A DNA stretch of 64,000 nucleotides from Xenorhabdus griffiniae (GTDB lineage: Bacteria; Pseudomonadota; Gammaproteobacteria; Enterobacterales; Enterobacteriaceae): contig NZ_CP147737.1 of the NCBI RefSeq assembly GCF_037265215.1, positions 496,001-560,000 on the forward strand. The letters are read 5' to 3'. Numbering within the stretch: the first letter of the stretch is position 1; each line of letters begins with the position of its first letter. This document shows positions 49,785 through 57,509 of the stretch, one piece after another. Below the pieces are notes generated by a model that did no database searches, was not told the DNA's origin, and was given only the letters and a program-made list of their open reading frames with translations. A program made the translations under genes and the position numbers.

Positions 49785-49884
49785 TAGGAAAGTCTATTGT
49801 GATGAGTTATTAAATTAAATAATAAAATCATATATCTTATCTGTTTTTTTCTCCATTTCATGGAATATAAAAGAGGATAATGTT

Positions 49885-50331
49885 ATGAACGAAATAGAAC
49901 ACAATGAAATAAAACTTAAAATCATTGAAGATTTTAAACGAGATGCAAAGGGTAAATTGGAACCTGATATTATCGGTGAGGCCGTAAAAAAAATAGCTTC
50001 TCCAAAGAGCGAGAAATATTACGCTACAGGTGATGCACAAAGCTTCATCTTTTTCATCATGTTTAGCCTGGAAACAGATATTGATAAAAAGTCTTTTAGC
50101 GGGAAGGCTGGTGGGCTGACTTCTGCTGGTTTTGCTTGGATGGAAGGCTATATTTATACAGACGATTTGGGTAAACTTTATTCTGATACGGTAAGTTTCG
50201 AGTTTAATTCAACATTTGCATACCTTAGTTTACTTTTCTTTGACTCACACAGTCATCTGCTTGGTCACTTCCAAAGCGCCGCTATTTCCACTATATCAGG
50301 CATTGGTGGTGGATCAGGTTCATGGAGTTAA
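49885..50331 (+). CDS. VapA-family-like protein (Rhodococcus equi virulence-associated protein type), 148 aa
   Basis: The C-terminal 90 residues resemble the Vap beta-barrel domain of R. equi VapA. The similar stretches are FSGKAGGLTSAGFAWMEGY, IYTDDLGKLYSDTVSFEFN, LLFFDSHSHLLGHFQSA and ISTISGIGGGSGSW, which follow the order and spacing of that family as I remember it. In VapA this domain acts in the macrophage phagosome. The N-terminal 55 residues (MNEIEHNEIKLKIIEDFKRD) are charged and helical, with no signal peptide, so export would need another route. GAGG lies nine bases before the ATG. The gene sits in AT-rich DNA between csdE and csdA and is bracketed by ERIC-like repeats at 100 bases upstream and 12 bases downstream. 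Gain by transfer is inferred. Confidence 0.65.
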   Translation: MNEIEHNEIKLKIIEDFKRDAKGKLEPDIIGEAVKKIASPKSEKYYATGDAQSFIFFIMFSLETDIDKKSFSGKAGGLTSAGFAWMEGYIYTDDLGKLYSDTVSFEFNSTFAYLSLLFFDSHSHLLGHFQSAAISTISGIGGGSGSWS

Positions 50332-50342
50332 ATTCTTTATCA

Positions 50343-50447
50343 TATACCCATCTAACTTCAAGATGCGTGTGATTTCTCCCCGCGAAGCGGGGAGAAATCG
50401 GGTTTCATATCGTGTTATCAATTGCAACTTGAAGTTTAATGCGTATA
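50343..50447 (-). repeat. ERIC-like palindromic repeat, full copy
   Basis: Starts TATACCCATCTAACTTCAAG and ends TTTAATGCGTATA, 105 bp. The core GATTTCTCCCCGCGAAGCGG continues to a perfect palindrome. It begins 12 bases after the stop of the VapA-like gene and may end its transcript through the stem. Confidence 0.88.
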
Positions 50448-50473
50448 TATAATTTAAGTTAAATCTAATATGT

Positions 50474-50503
50474 CCTTGCTGTGTAATATTTTATACAGCA
50501 AGG
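50474..50503 (+). terminator. Hairpin downstream of the VapA-like gene
   Basis: CCTTGCTGT (50474-50482) pairs with ACAGCAAGG (50495-50503). The sequence that follows is CTATTATTATGG, only moderately T-rich, so termination efficiency is uncertain. The remaining stretch to 50702 holds only a 30-codon ORF without support. Confidence 0.45.
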
Positions 50504-50702
50504 GCTATTATTATGGATTATTTAAAGGAGTACGGATTTTTACTTTATTCACAGGTTAATGATGTTGTATTTATTATATTAACCGAATTTATCAAGTTAA
50601 AATAATTTAATTAAATATTGATCAACAAAATGGGGATTTAAAGTTAGATAGTGATCCGCCATTAAGCTGAAAACCCACCAAAATATATTTGATAGGTTTT
50701 TA

Positions 50703-50789
50703 TATACCAATCTAACTTCAAGATGCGTGCGATTTCTCCCCGCGAAGCGGGGAGAAATCAGGCTTCATATCGTGTTGTAAATTGCACTT
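50703..50789 (-). repeat. ERIC-like palindromic repeat, right end lost
   Basis: Starts TATACCAATCTAACTTCAAG with a perfect core palindrome but ends at ATTGCACTT, without the CTTGAAG...TATA terminus of the others. The csdA stop lies about 22 bases further on. Confidence 0.82.
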
Positions 50790-50810
50790 ATTAGGCGAAT
50801 CCAAGCAATA

Positions 50811-52019
50811 TCAATCATCCAGCAGCAACGCTAGCGCAGACTTTACGGCACTTATCAATCTATCCGCATCTTGCTGGTTATTATAAGGCATGAACGAAGC
50901 ACGCAGACAGCCGCTGATCCCAAGGGCATCCAGCAATGGCTGAGCACAGTGTTGGCCTGAACGCAGAGAGATATTTTGTTCGGCAATCAGCGTTGCTAAA
51001 TCATTGTGGTGTATTCCGGCGATATTGAACGCCAGTAAGCTGGAACCCGCTACACGGTAACTGTTAAATCCCGCCAGCATACTGAGTTGCTGTTCGGTGT
51101 AATCCGTCAGGGCAATCGCATGGGATTCTGCGAGCTGGATATCAAGCGTTTTCAACCATTCCAGCGTCGTTGCAAACCCGACCACACCGGCAACATTGGG
51201 TGTCCCCGCTTCAAAACGATAAGGCACGGCTTCCGGTGTGAAACCATCGAACGAAACTTGAGTCAGCATTTTTCCGCCGCCATGCCACGGTGACATCGCA
51301 TTCAACCATTCATTTTTGCCATACAACACCCCCAATCCATTTGGGCCATACAGTTTATGTGCAGAGAAGGCATAAAAGTCGATATTCAGTTGTTGTACAT
51401 TGACCGGTGCGTGAACGATACCCTGAGCACCATCGACCAAAACACGGCAATCATATTGATGGGCGAGTGCGGTAACTTGTGCCAAATCTACTGCGGCGCC
51501 GGTAACGTTAGACATCTGGCTGATGGCAACTAAGCGGCTTTTTTCATTCAAGAGTGCTGCCAGGGTATCAATTTCTGGTTGGCGTCGATTGCCAATCGGC
51601 CATTTAACGATTTTAGCGCCGGTTTGTTCTGCCAGAATCAGCCACGGTAACAGGTTAGCATGGTGTTCCTGCTCGCTGACAATGATTTCATCACCGACAT
51701 TCAGACGAGGGCGAAAGTAACTTTGGGCAACCAGATTGATGGACTCAGTAGTTCCTTTTGTCCAGATAATATTTTCAGGCAATGGCGCATTGATCAATTC
51801 CGCCACCAGTGAACGAGCCTGCTCATAACGAGCAGTCATAGCCTGCGCAGTGGCATGTTGACTGCGGTGTACTGTTGCACTGTGGTTTTGGTAATAGTGT
51901 TCGGTCGCCTCAATCATACATGCCGGTTTTAATGCTGTGGCGGCACTGTCCAGAAATGTGGTGGATTGTTGCAGGGCAGGAAACTGCTGGCGGAATTTTT
52001 CTGAGTCAAAGGCTTTCAT
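50811..52019 (-). CDS. csdA: Cysteine desulfurase CsdA
   Basis: PLP-dependent enzyme that removes sulfur from cysteine (and selenocysteine or cysteine sulfinate) and passes it to CsdE and TcdA. ATG 52019 gives MKAFDSEKFRQQFPAL; the frame extends 75 codons upstream but into the gcvB sRNA gene. The PLP lysine is K222 in FSAHKLYGPNG and the catalytic cysteine is C358 in RSGQHCAQP, the same numbers as in E. coli. Length 402 is normal. The partner csdE is detached to 49195. Confidence 0.96.
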   Translation of the reverse strand: MKAFDSEKFRQQFPALQQSTTFLDSAATALKPACMIEATEHYYQNHSATVHRSQHATAQAMTARYEQARSLVAELINAPLPENIIWTKGTTESINLVAQSYFRPRLNVGDEIIVSEQEHHANLLPWLILAEQTGAKIVKWPIGNRRQPEIDTLAALLNEKSRLVAISQMSNVTGAAVDLAQVTALAHQYDCRVLVDGAQGIVHAPVNVQQLNIDFYAFSAHKLYGPNGLGVLYGKNEWLNAMSPWHGGGKMLTQVSFDGFTPEAVPYRFEAGTPNVAGVVGFATTLEWLKTLDIQLAESHAIALTDYTEQQLSMLAGFNSYRVAGSSLLAFNIAGIHHNDLATLIAEQNISLRSGQHCAQPLLDALGISGCLRASFMPYNNQQDADRLISAVKSALALLLDD

Positions 52020-52104
52020 AAACGCTGCTAATTTAATCGTTGTGTGATAAAGAATAAGATTTTCTTTAATCAAGAGACAGGGAATTCTACAGGAGAAAGC
52101 AGGG

Positions 52105-52302
52105 AAAAAAAGCACCGCAACTGCGGTGCAATAAAAAATCACTATGGACAGACAGGGTAAATGTACAGGAAGTGAAAAAAAACAGTAGCTTATGCTACAA
52201 AGCCTGGTTTCCCAGACAACTTGCAAACACAACATCACAACCACAAAGCCAAAAGCTTCAATGTATCGCTACAAAGAGACTTTTCGTTCCGGCTTAGGAA
52301 GT
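52105..52302 (-). ncRNA. gcvB: GcvB small RNA
   Basis: Hfq-dependent sRNA that represses many amino-acid and peptide transporter mRNAs. The 5' end ACTTCCTAAGCCGGAACGAA (from 52302) matches E. coli GcvB. The GU-rich seed region R1 lies at 52221-52247 (TTTGTGGTTGTGATGTTGTG). A conserved stretch CACTTCCTGTACATTTACCC follows, then TGTCTGTCCATAGTGA. The 3' end is the terminator GCACCGC/GCGGTGC (52112-52129) plus seven T residues. It is divergent from gcvA, as in E. coli, where GcvA activates it. Confidence 0.95.
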
Positions 52303-52308
52303 GCGCAC

Positions 52309-52337
52309 ACTATAGGGATTTGCTGGTATATCATCAA
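52309..52337 (-). promoter_or_regulatory. gcvB promoter
   Basis: TTGATG (52332-52337), 17 bases, then TATAGT (52309-52314); the first sRNA base (52302) is seven positions downstream of the -10. The remaining 103 bases to the gcvA start should hold the GcvA and GcvR-controlled operator and the gcvA promoter. Confidence 0.8.
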
Positions 52338-52440
52338 TGGACAAATTATAATGCTTCGGATTACAAAAACTAATAACTGAATGAAAAGAGTTACCGGTAT
52401 CGTCACCCCTATATAGGAAAAGAACACATAAGAAACGAAC

Positions 52441-53358
52441 ATGTCTAAACGTTTACCTCCACTCAATGCGTTACGCGTTTTTGATGCCGCGGCCCGTCAT
52501 TTAAGTTTTACTAAAGCAGCAGAAGAATTATTTGTGACTCAGGCCGCTGTTAGCCATCAAATGAAAAGTCTGGAAGATTTCCTGGGATTAAAGCTTTTTC
52601 GTCGTCGCAATCGTTCGTTATTGTTGACGGAAGAGGGGCAGAGTTACTATCTCGATATCAAGGAGATTTTTACTGCTATCAATGACGCGACTCGCAAACT
52701 TCAGGCTCGCAGTGCCAAGGGCGCGTTAACGGTTAGTTTATCCCCCAGTTTTGCGATTCAGTGGTTAGTACCTCGGCTTTCCGGTTTTAATCAGAGCTTT
52801 CCGGGGATTGATGTTCGCATTCAGGCAGTGGATCGGGAAGAAGATAAACTGGCTGATGATGTTGATGTCGCGATCTTTTATGGCAGAGGCAACTGGCCAG
52901 GGTTGCGCACCGATCGCCTTTATCCCGAATATCTGCTGCCTGTCTGTTCTCCTGCGCTGCTGACGGGGGATCGCCCATTGAAAACGCCCGCCGATCTTGC
53001 CAAGCATACGCTGTTGCATGATTCATCCCGACGGGATTGGCAAGCCTATATTCGCCAGCTTGATATGCAGCAACAGATTAATGTCCAGCAAGGGCCAATA
53101 TTCAGCCATAGTGCGATGGTGATCCAGGCGGCGGTGCATGGTCAAGGTGTTGCGCTAGCCAATAATGTGATGGCACAAAATGAAATTGATGCAGGGCGCC
53201 TTGTCTGCCCATTTAATGATGTTTTGGTCAGTAAGAATGCATTTTATTTGGTTTGCCACGATAATCAGGCAGAATTGGGCAAGATTGCGGCTTTCCGCAA
53301 ATGGATACTAACCCAGGCAGCAACTGAGCAAGAAAGGTTAGGATTTATTACCCAATAA
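52441..53358 (+). CDS. gcvA: Glycine cleavage regulator GcvA (LysR family)
   Basis: Activates the gcvTHP operon and gcvB with glycine and represses its own gene. The winged helix-turn-helix LNALRVFDAAARHLSFTKAAEELFVTQ-type region covers residues 8-65, and the effector-binding domain follows from about 90. The 305-residue length equals E. coli GcvA. The divergent gcvB gene is only about 140 bases away, the arrangement in which GcvA controls both. Confidence 0.96.
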   Translation: MSKRLPPLNALRVFDAAARHLSFTKAAEELFVTQAAVSHQMKSLEDFLGLKLFRRRNRSLLLTEEGQSYYLDIKEIFTAINDATRKLQARSAKGALTVSLSPSFAIQWLVPRLSGFNQSFPGIDVRIQAVDREEDKLADDVDVAIFYGRGNWPGLRTDRLYPEYLLPVCSPALLTGDRPLKTPADLAKHTLLHDSSRRDWQAYIRQLDMQQQINVQQGPIFSHSAMVIQAAVHGQGVALANNVMAQNEIDAGRLVCPFNDVLVSKNAFYLVCHDNQAELGKIAAFRKWILTQAATEQERLGFITQ

Positions 53359-53392
53359 TCTAATAGCTGACAAACAGAGACAGGAGCCTGTG

Positions 53393-53788
53393 ATGAGCAG
53401 TCGAACGATGCTTATTTTTGTTGGGATCAGTGGTTTTTTCTACGTGGCATTGGGCGCGATGGGAGCACATATGTTAGCGCCTATCCTGACACCACGTCAG
53501 ATGGAATGGATTCATACCGGCCTGCAATATCAAGGACTACATACACTCGCCATGATGATTTTGGCTGCTTTGTTGATGCGCCAGCCTGTAACGCTGTTTG
53601 GTTGGAGTGGAATTTTTTTTACGGCGGGAATTGTGCTGTTTAGTGGCAGCCTTTATTGTCTGGCCTTTTTACCGCTAAAATTTTTGGTTTATTTGACACC
53701 AATTGGTGGGTTCAGTTTTCTCATTGGTTGGTTATGTGTATTAATTGGCGCTCTGCGTCTAAGGAAATCGGCGCTTAGCCATGAATAA
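53393..53788 (+). CDS. ygdD: YgdD family membrane protein (DUF423)
   Basis: Small integral membrane protein of unknown function with four hydrophobic segments. ATG 53393 has AGGAG (53382-53386) six bases upstream; the preceding in-frame GTG at 53390 is too close to it. The 131 residues start [26 protein letters not shown], a conserved family stretch. It overlaps rlmM by eight bases, so the two are co-translated, the order gcvA-ygdD-rlmM of E. coli. Confidence 0.93.
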   Translation: MSSRTMLIFVGISGFFYVALGAMGAHMLAPILTPRQMEWIHTGLQYQGLHTLAMMILAALLMRQPVTLFGWSGIFFTAGIVLFSGSLYCLAFLPLKFLVYLTPIGGFSFLIGWLCVLIGALRLRKSALSHE

Positions 53789-54878
53789 AGTTGCTTTATA
53801 TTGCCGCCCTGGTTTTGAAAAAGAGTGTGCGGCAGAGATTACCGATCGGGCGGGTAAAAGAGAAATTTACGGTTTTGCCCGTGTGAAAGAAAACAGTGGA
53901 TATGTGCTGTTTGAGTGTTATCAACCCGATGATGCGGATCGCCTGATCCGTGAAATACCGTTTGGTGAATTGGTTTTTGCTCGTCAAATGTTGGTTGTGG
54001 GCGAATTACTGAAAGATTTGCCGCAGGAAGATCGCATTACCCCGATTGTTGGCATGTTGAGCGGTGTCATTGAGAGGGCGGGCGAGCTGCGTGTCGAGGT
54101 ACCGGATACCAATGAAGGCAAGGAGTTGATGAAGTTTTGCCGTAAGTTTACTGTTCCGCTGCGTAATGCGATGCGTCAGGAAAAACTTCTGCTGGTAAAG
54201 GAAAATTATAGTCGTCCTGTTATTCATGTCTTTTTCATTGCTTCGGGCTGTTGCTATGTTGGGTATTCCTACAGCAATAATAATTCCCGTTTTTATATGG
54301 GTATTCCTCGTCTTAAATTCCCTTCGGATGCCCCAAGCCGTTCAACGCTGAAGCTGGAAGAAGCCTTTCATATATTCATTCCTTATGACGAATGGGAAGA
54401 GCGTCTGGGTAGCGGCCTTCATGCCGTCGATCTCGGTGCTTGCCCGGGAGGATGGACTTACCAACTCGTAAAACGCAGTATGATGGTTCATGCGGTAGAT
54501 AATGGGCCGATGGCTGATAGCTTAATGGACACAGGTCAGGTAAAGCATCATCGTGTGGATGGTTTTAAATTTGAACCATCAGTGAAAAACATTTATTGGC
54601 TGGTTTGTGACATGGTTGAAAAACCTGCCAAAGTCGCCCAATTGATGACGGATTGGCTGGTAAAAAGCTGGTGCCGTGAGGCGATATTCAATCTTAAGTT
54701 GCCGATGAAAAAGCGCTATGAGGAAGTCGCTCATCTGTTGCAAAAAATAGAACAGCAATTGAAAGAGAATGGTGTGAATGCGCAGATTCAGGCGAAACAC
54801 CTGTATCACGATCGTGAAGAGATCACTGTACACATCCGTCGTATTTGGTCTGTGTATGCCACTAATCGAGATTATTAA
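53781..54878 (+). CDS. rlmM: 23S rRNA 2'-O-methyltransferase RlmM
   Basis: Methylates C2498 of 23S rRNA. An N-terminal THUMP-like region (about residues 1-100) is followed by the Rossmann methyltransferase domain with the SAM-binding motif [15 protein letters not shown] at 215-229. The catalytic KDKE-type residues are spread through the second half (for example in [12 protein letters not shown]). Length 365 is the usual 366 or so. It overlaps ygdD by eight bases. Confidence 0.96.
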   Translation: MNKVALYCRPGFEKECAAEITDRAGKREIYGFARVKENSGYVLFECYQPDDADRLIREIPFGELVFARQMLVVGELLKDLPQEDRITPIVGMLSGVIERAGELRVEVPDTNEGKELMKFCRKFTVPLRNAMRQEKLLLVKENYSRPVIHVFFIASGCCYVGYSYSNNNSRFYMGIPRLKFPSDAPSRSTLKLEEAFHIFIPYDEWEERLGSGLHAVDLGACPGGWTYQLVKRSMMVHAVDNGPMADSLMDTGQVKHHRVDGFKFEPSVKNIYWLVCDMVEKPAKVAQLMTDWLVKSWCREAIFNLKLPMKKRYEEVAHLLQKIEQQLKENGVNAQIQAKHLYHDREEITVHIRRIWSVYATNRDY

Positions 54879-54978
54879 TACAATTCTTTATTATTATTCT
54901 ATTTATTTGTTGTAATACCACTTAATTTAACGATTTCAGTTACCCTTATCTCAAATACAAGTGTGAAACCCAGGGATA

Positions 54979-55084
54979 TATACGCGTTACCTTTCAAGTT
55001 GTGGCTTATAAATCAATGTGTGGTTTATATCTCCCCCGCGAAGCGGGGGAGATATAAGACGCATCTTGAAGTGAGATTGGTATA
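54979..55084 (+). repeat. ERIC-like palindromic repeat, first of a tandem pair
   Basis: Starts TATACGCGTTACCTTTCAAG and ends GAGATTGGTATA. Perfect core CTCCCCCGCGAAGCGGGGGA. Its last TATA overlaps the first bases of the following copy. Confidence 0.88.
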
Positions 55085-55188
55085 TACACATTAAACTTCA
55101 AGTTGCAATTTACAACACGATATGAAAATTGATTTCTCCCCTGCGAAGCGGGGAGAAATCACACGGTTCTTGAAGTTAGATTAGTATA
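55083..55188 (+). repeat. ERIC-like palindromic repeat, second of a tandem pair
   Basis: Starts TATACACATTAAACTTCAAG and ends GAAGTTAGATTAGTATA. Same orientation as the previous copy, which it abuts at a shared TA in TATATA. Confidence 0.88.
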
Positions 55189-55561
55189 GAATTAATTTCA
55201 AGTTGAATAAAAAATGATCCATATTTAAAAAGGCAGGAAAAAAACAGGTAAAGAGATAATCCTTTCTTAAAATCAATTTTCAGCAGATAAAAACAACATT
55301 ATTTATTACTAAATCATGTTGTTTTTTTACTATCAAAAAAATTACAGTGAGAAATTAATAATTAATTACATAAATTAAATTTGTTTAATATGTATTCTAA
55401 AAAAGTATATGAATTATTTTTACACAGACAGTAACTAACGCTATTTTATTCTGGAGTTTTATTTCTAAGTGGGGCTTAGAAAGAATTTAAAACTCTTACC
55501 TCCGTTATTATCAAAATTTCGGGTTATTAGGATATTTGTCTTGTTTCTACAGGAGATTGAT
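55189..55561 (+). other. AT-rich leader before prtA
   Basis: 373 bases of AT-rich DNA with a small hairpin region near 55290-55320 (ACAACATTATT... AATCATGTTGT). The prtA promoter must lie here but I cannot point to a convincing hexamer pair. A frame open from 55469 is in phase with prtA but has no ribosome binding site or homology. Confidence 0.5.
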
Positions 55562-56995
55562 ATGGCCTCAAAGAAAAAGTATACCTATACGGGGTTATCT
55601 GATTCCAATTCCGTCCAGGAAGTTAATTCATTTCTTAAAGCCTATGTTCCAAATTACGATGCCTCTATTCGGGTTGCGCATGATCCATTAGGAGACAATG
55701 CACCTGATAAGCTTCTGCGAGGTCACTATAAGTGGTCCAATAAGTATGTTGATTCTTCTGGCACCTTGGAATTATCGTACCATTTCATGGAATCGAAACC
55801 GGCTATCATGCCGTTGTTTAAAATTTCTGGTTTCAGTGCTTTTAATGAAGAACAAAAAGAAGCTGCGAAACTTTCTTTGCAATCCTGGTCTGACGTTGCC
55901 AATATTAAATTTACCGAAGTCAGTAGTGTTAGAAAAGCGAATATTACTTTTGGTTTCTTTGATCATAGTGACGACGGTGATTATGCGTTTGCCACTCTGC
56001 CGCAAGGACAAAAAACCGCTTTTACATGGTATGACGCGACAAGCCATACTTTTACAGACAATGATATTGATGTGAATGGATATGCTCGCCAGACTTTCAC
56101 CCATGAAATTGGCCATGCACTAGGATTGGAGCACCCTGCCGATTACGATGCTTCTGATAAAGTGCGCCCAGGTTATATCACTAAAGCCGAATATTTCGAA
56201 GATTCTCGTGCCTATACAGTCATGAGTTATTTCAGTGAAAAATATACAGGCCAAGATTTTAAATATGAATATTCATCGGCACCTCTGTTGAATGATATCT
56301 CTGCCATTCAGGAGCTGTATGGTGCGAATATGGAAACCCGAACGGGAGACACCATATATGGTTTCAATTCCAATACTGGCCGCGACTTCATGACCGCAAC
56401 TGATGCGAACAGCAAACTGGTGTTCAGTGTCTGGGATGCGGGTGGTGAAGATACTTTTGATTTCTCTGGTTTTACTCAAAATCAGCGTATCAACCTGAAT
56501 GAAGGTGCTTTCTCTGATGTTGGCGGCCTGAAAGGCAACGTTTCTATCGCCCGTGGTGTTGTTATTGAGAATGCGATTGGTGGCAGCGGCGACGATATTC
56601 TGGTGGGTAACAGTGCAGATAACATCCTGAAAGGTGGCGCCGGCAATGACATTATTTATGGCGGCCTGGGCGGTGATCATCTGTGGGGCGGTGAAGGTAA
56701 CGATACCTTTGTTTACCTGGATGGCAAAGAATCTCTGAAAGACAATCCAGACTGGATCCACGATTTCGTCTCGGGTGAAGACAAGATCGATCTGTCTGAA
56801 TTCAATTTCGGAGGTACTGGCGATATCAAATTTGTCGATTCGTTCTCAGGTAAGGCGGGCGAAGTGTTGTTCACTTATGACGAAGTGGATGAGGTCACTA
56901 ATCTGGAAATCAGCCTGGGTGGTGATCTGGCTGGCAACGATTTTCTGGTGAAAGTTGTCGGTCAACCGTTAACTGAAGCGGATTTCATCGTCTAA
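55562..56995 (+). CDS. prtA: Serralysin-type alkaline metalloprotease PrtA
   Basis: Secreted M10B zinc protease. ATG 55562 has AGGAG six bases upstream and starts MASKKKYTYTGL; 477 residues. A short propeptide precedes the catalytic domain. The zinc site HEIGHALGLEH is at 181-191 and the Met-turn VMSYFSEKY at 220-228. The RTX calcium repeats GGSGDDILVGNSADN, GGAGNDIIYGG and GGEGNDTFVY fill 340-385. There is no Sec signal; the C-terminal secretion signal ends in DFIV, the usual terminal motif for ABC export. In Photorhabdus and Xenorhabdus this enzyme is released during insect infection and degrades host proteins. Confidence 0.96.
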   Translation: MASKKKYTYTGLSDSNSVQEVNSFLKAYVPNYDASIRVAHDPLGDNAPDKLLRGHYKWSNKYVDSSGTLELSYHFMESKPAIMPLFKISGFSAFNEEQKEAAKLSLQSWSDVANIKFTEVSSVRKANITFGFFDHSDDGDYAFATLPQGQKTAFTWYDATSHTFTDNDIDVNGYARQTFTHEIGHALGLEHPADYDASDKVRPGYITKAEYFEDSRAYTVMSYFSEKYTGQDFKYEYSSAPLLNDISAIQELYGANMETRTGDTIYGFNSNTGRDFMTATDANSKLVFSVWDAGGEDTFDFSGFTQNQRINLNEGAFSDVGGLKGNVSIARGVVIENAIGGSGDDILVGNSADNILKGGAGNDIIYGGLGGDHLWGGEGNDTFVYLDGKESLKDNPDWIHDFVSGEDKIDLSEFNFGGTGDIKFVDSFSGKAGEVLFTYDEVDEVTNLEISLGGDLAGNDFLVKVVGQPLTEADFIV

Positions 56996-57002
56996 TTAAT
57001 AA

Positions 57003-57038
57003 AATATTGCCGTATTCCCCACAGGATACGGCAGTATT
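57003..57038 (+). terminator. Intercistronic hairpin after prtA
   Basis: AATATTGCCGTAT (57003-57015) pairs with ATACGGCAGTATT (57026-57038) with one G-T pair and a 10-base loop. No T-run follows. It would act as a partial terminator or mRNA end-protector and so make far more PrtA than inhibitor and exporter, as described for related serralysin operons. Confidence 0.6.
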
Positions 57039-57061
57039 ATGGACATGATGGAAAGGTGGAA

Positions 57062-57472
57062 ATGGTGAACTTCTTGTTTTGTGGCGGTCGGTTTTATAGA
57101 TCGAAATTGCTCTTATCGATAATTTTCTCTCTCTTTTGGGCAGGAGGATGTATGGCGAGTAGTTTGAGGCTTCAAACCGCGGGTGAGTTGAAAGGATTAT
57201 GGCAACTCTCCGATGGAAATAAGCTGTGCAATATTGAACTGACTGATACCCGTTTACCCGAAAGTTCGCTTTGGGCTTTGAAAGGGAATGCGTGTGTCAC
57301 TGAGTTGATTGGGCAGCCTGTTGCAGGATGGTATCCATCTCCAGATGGCATCACATTGACCGATAATAATGGCAATAGTTTGGCCTTTTTCAGTCCTGAG
57401 TCAGAACAGTGGATTGCTTATTTTGTTGATGGCAGGGAACTGGTCATGACATTCAGTGGTGCATATAAATAA
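57062..57472 (+). CDS. inh: Serralysin inhibitor Inh
   Basis: Periplasmic inhibitor that blocks the protease before export. ATG 57062 has AAGG five bases upstream; 136 residues. A long basic start and hydrophobic segment ([15 protein letters not shown]) end near CMASSLRL, a likely signal cleavage site. The mature beta-barrel part has the usual [19 protein letters not shown] and the second Cys in GNACVTEL, giving the conserved disulphide. The first mature residues (SSLRL) plug the protease active site in known complexes. It lies between prtA and the exporter genes. Confidence 0.93.
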   Translation: MVNFLFCGGRFYRSKLLLSIIFSLFWAGGCMASSLRLQTAGELKGLWQLSDGNKLCNIELTDTRLPESSLWALKGNACVTELIGQPVAGWYPSPDGITLTDNNGNSLAFFSPESEQWIAYFVDGRELVMTFSGAYK

Positions 57473-57509
57473 CGATTTGTTTTGCTCCGTTAACGATGAA
57501 GGGATCGCA

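Noticed and set aside
49571..50040. Minus-strand ORFs upstream of the VapA-like gene (about 60-96 residues)
   Set aside because: Low-complexity Ile/Tyr/Asn-rich frames in AT-rich DNA that overlap a repeat and the plus-strand gene.
50515..50607. 30-codon ORF starting MDYLKEYGF between the VapA-like gene and csdA
   Set aside because: Too short, no ribosome binding site or relatives to support it.
49282..50789. Possible CRISPR array because of repeated palindromic units
   Set aside because: Units are about 105 bp, spacing is irregular, orientation differs and no cas genes are present; they are interspersed ERIC-like repeats.
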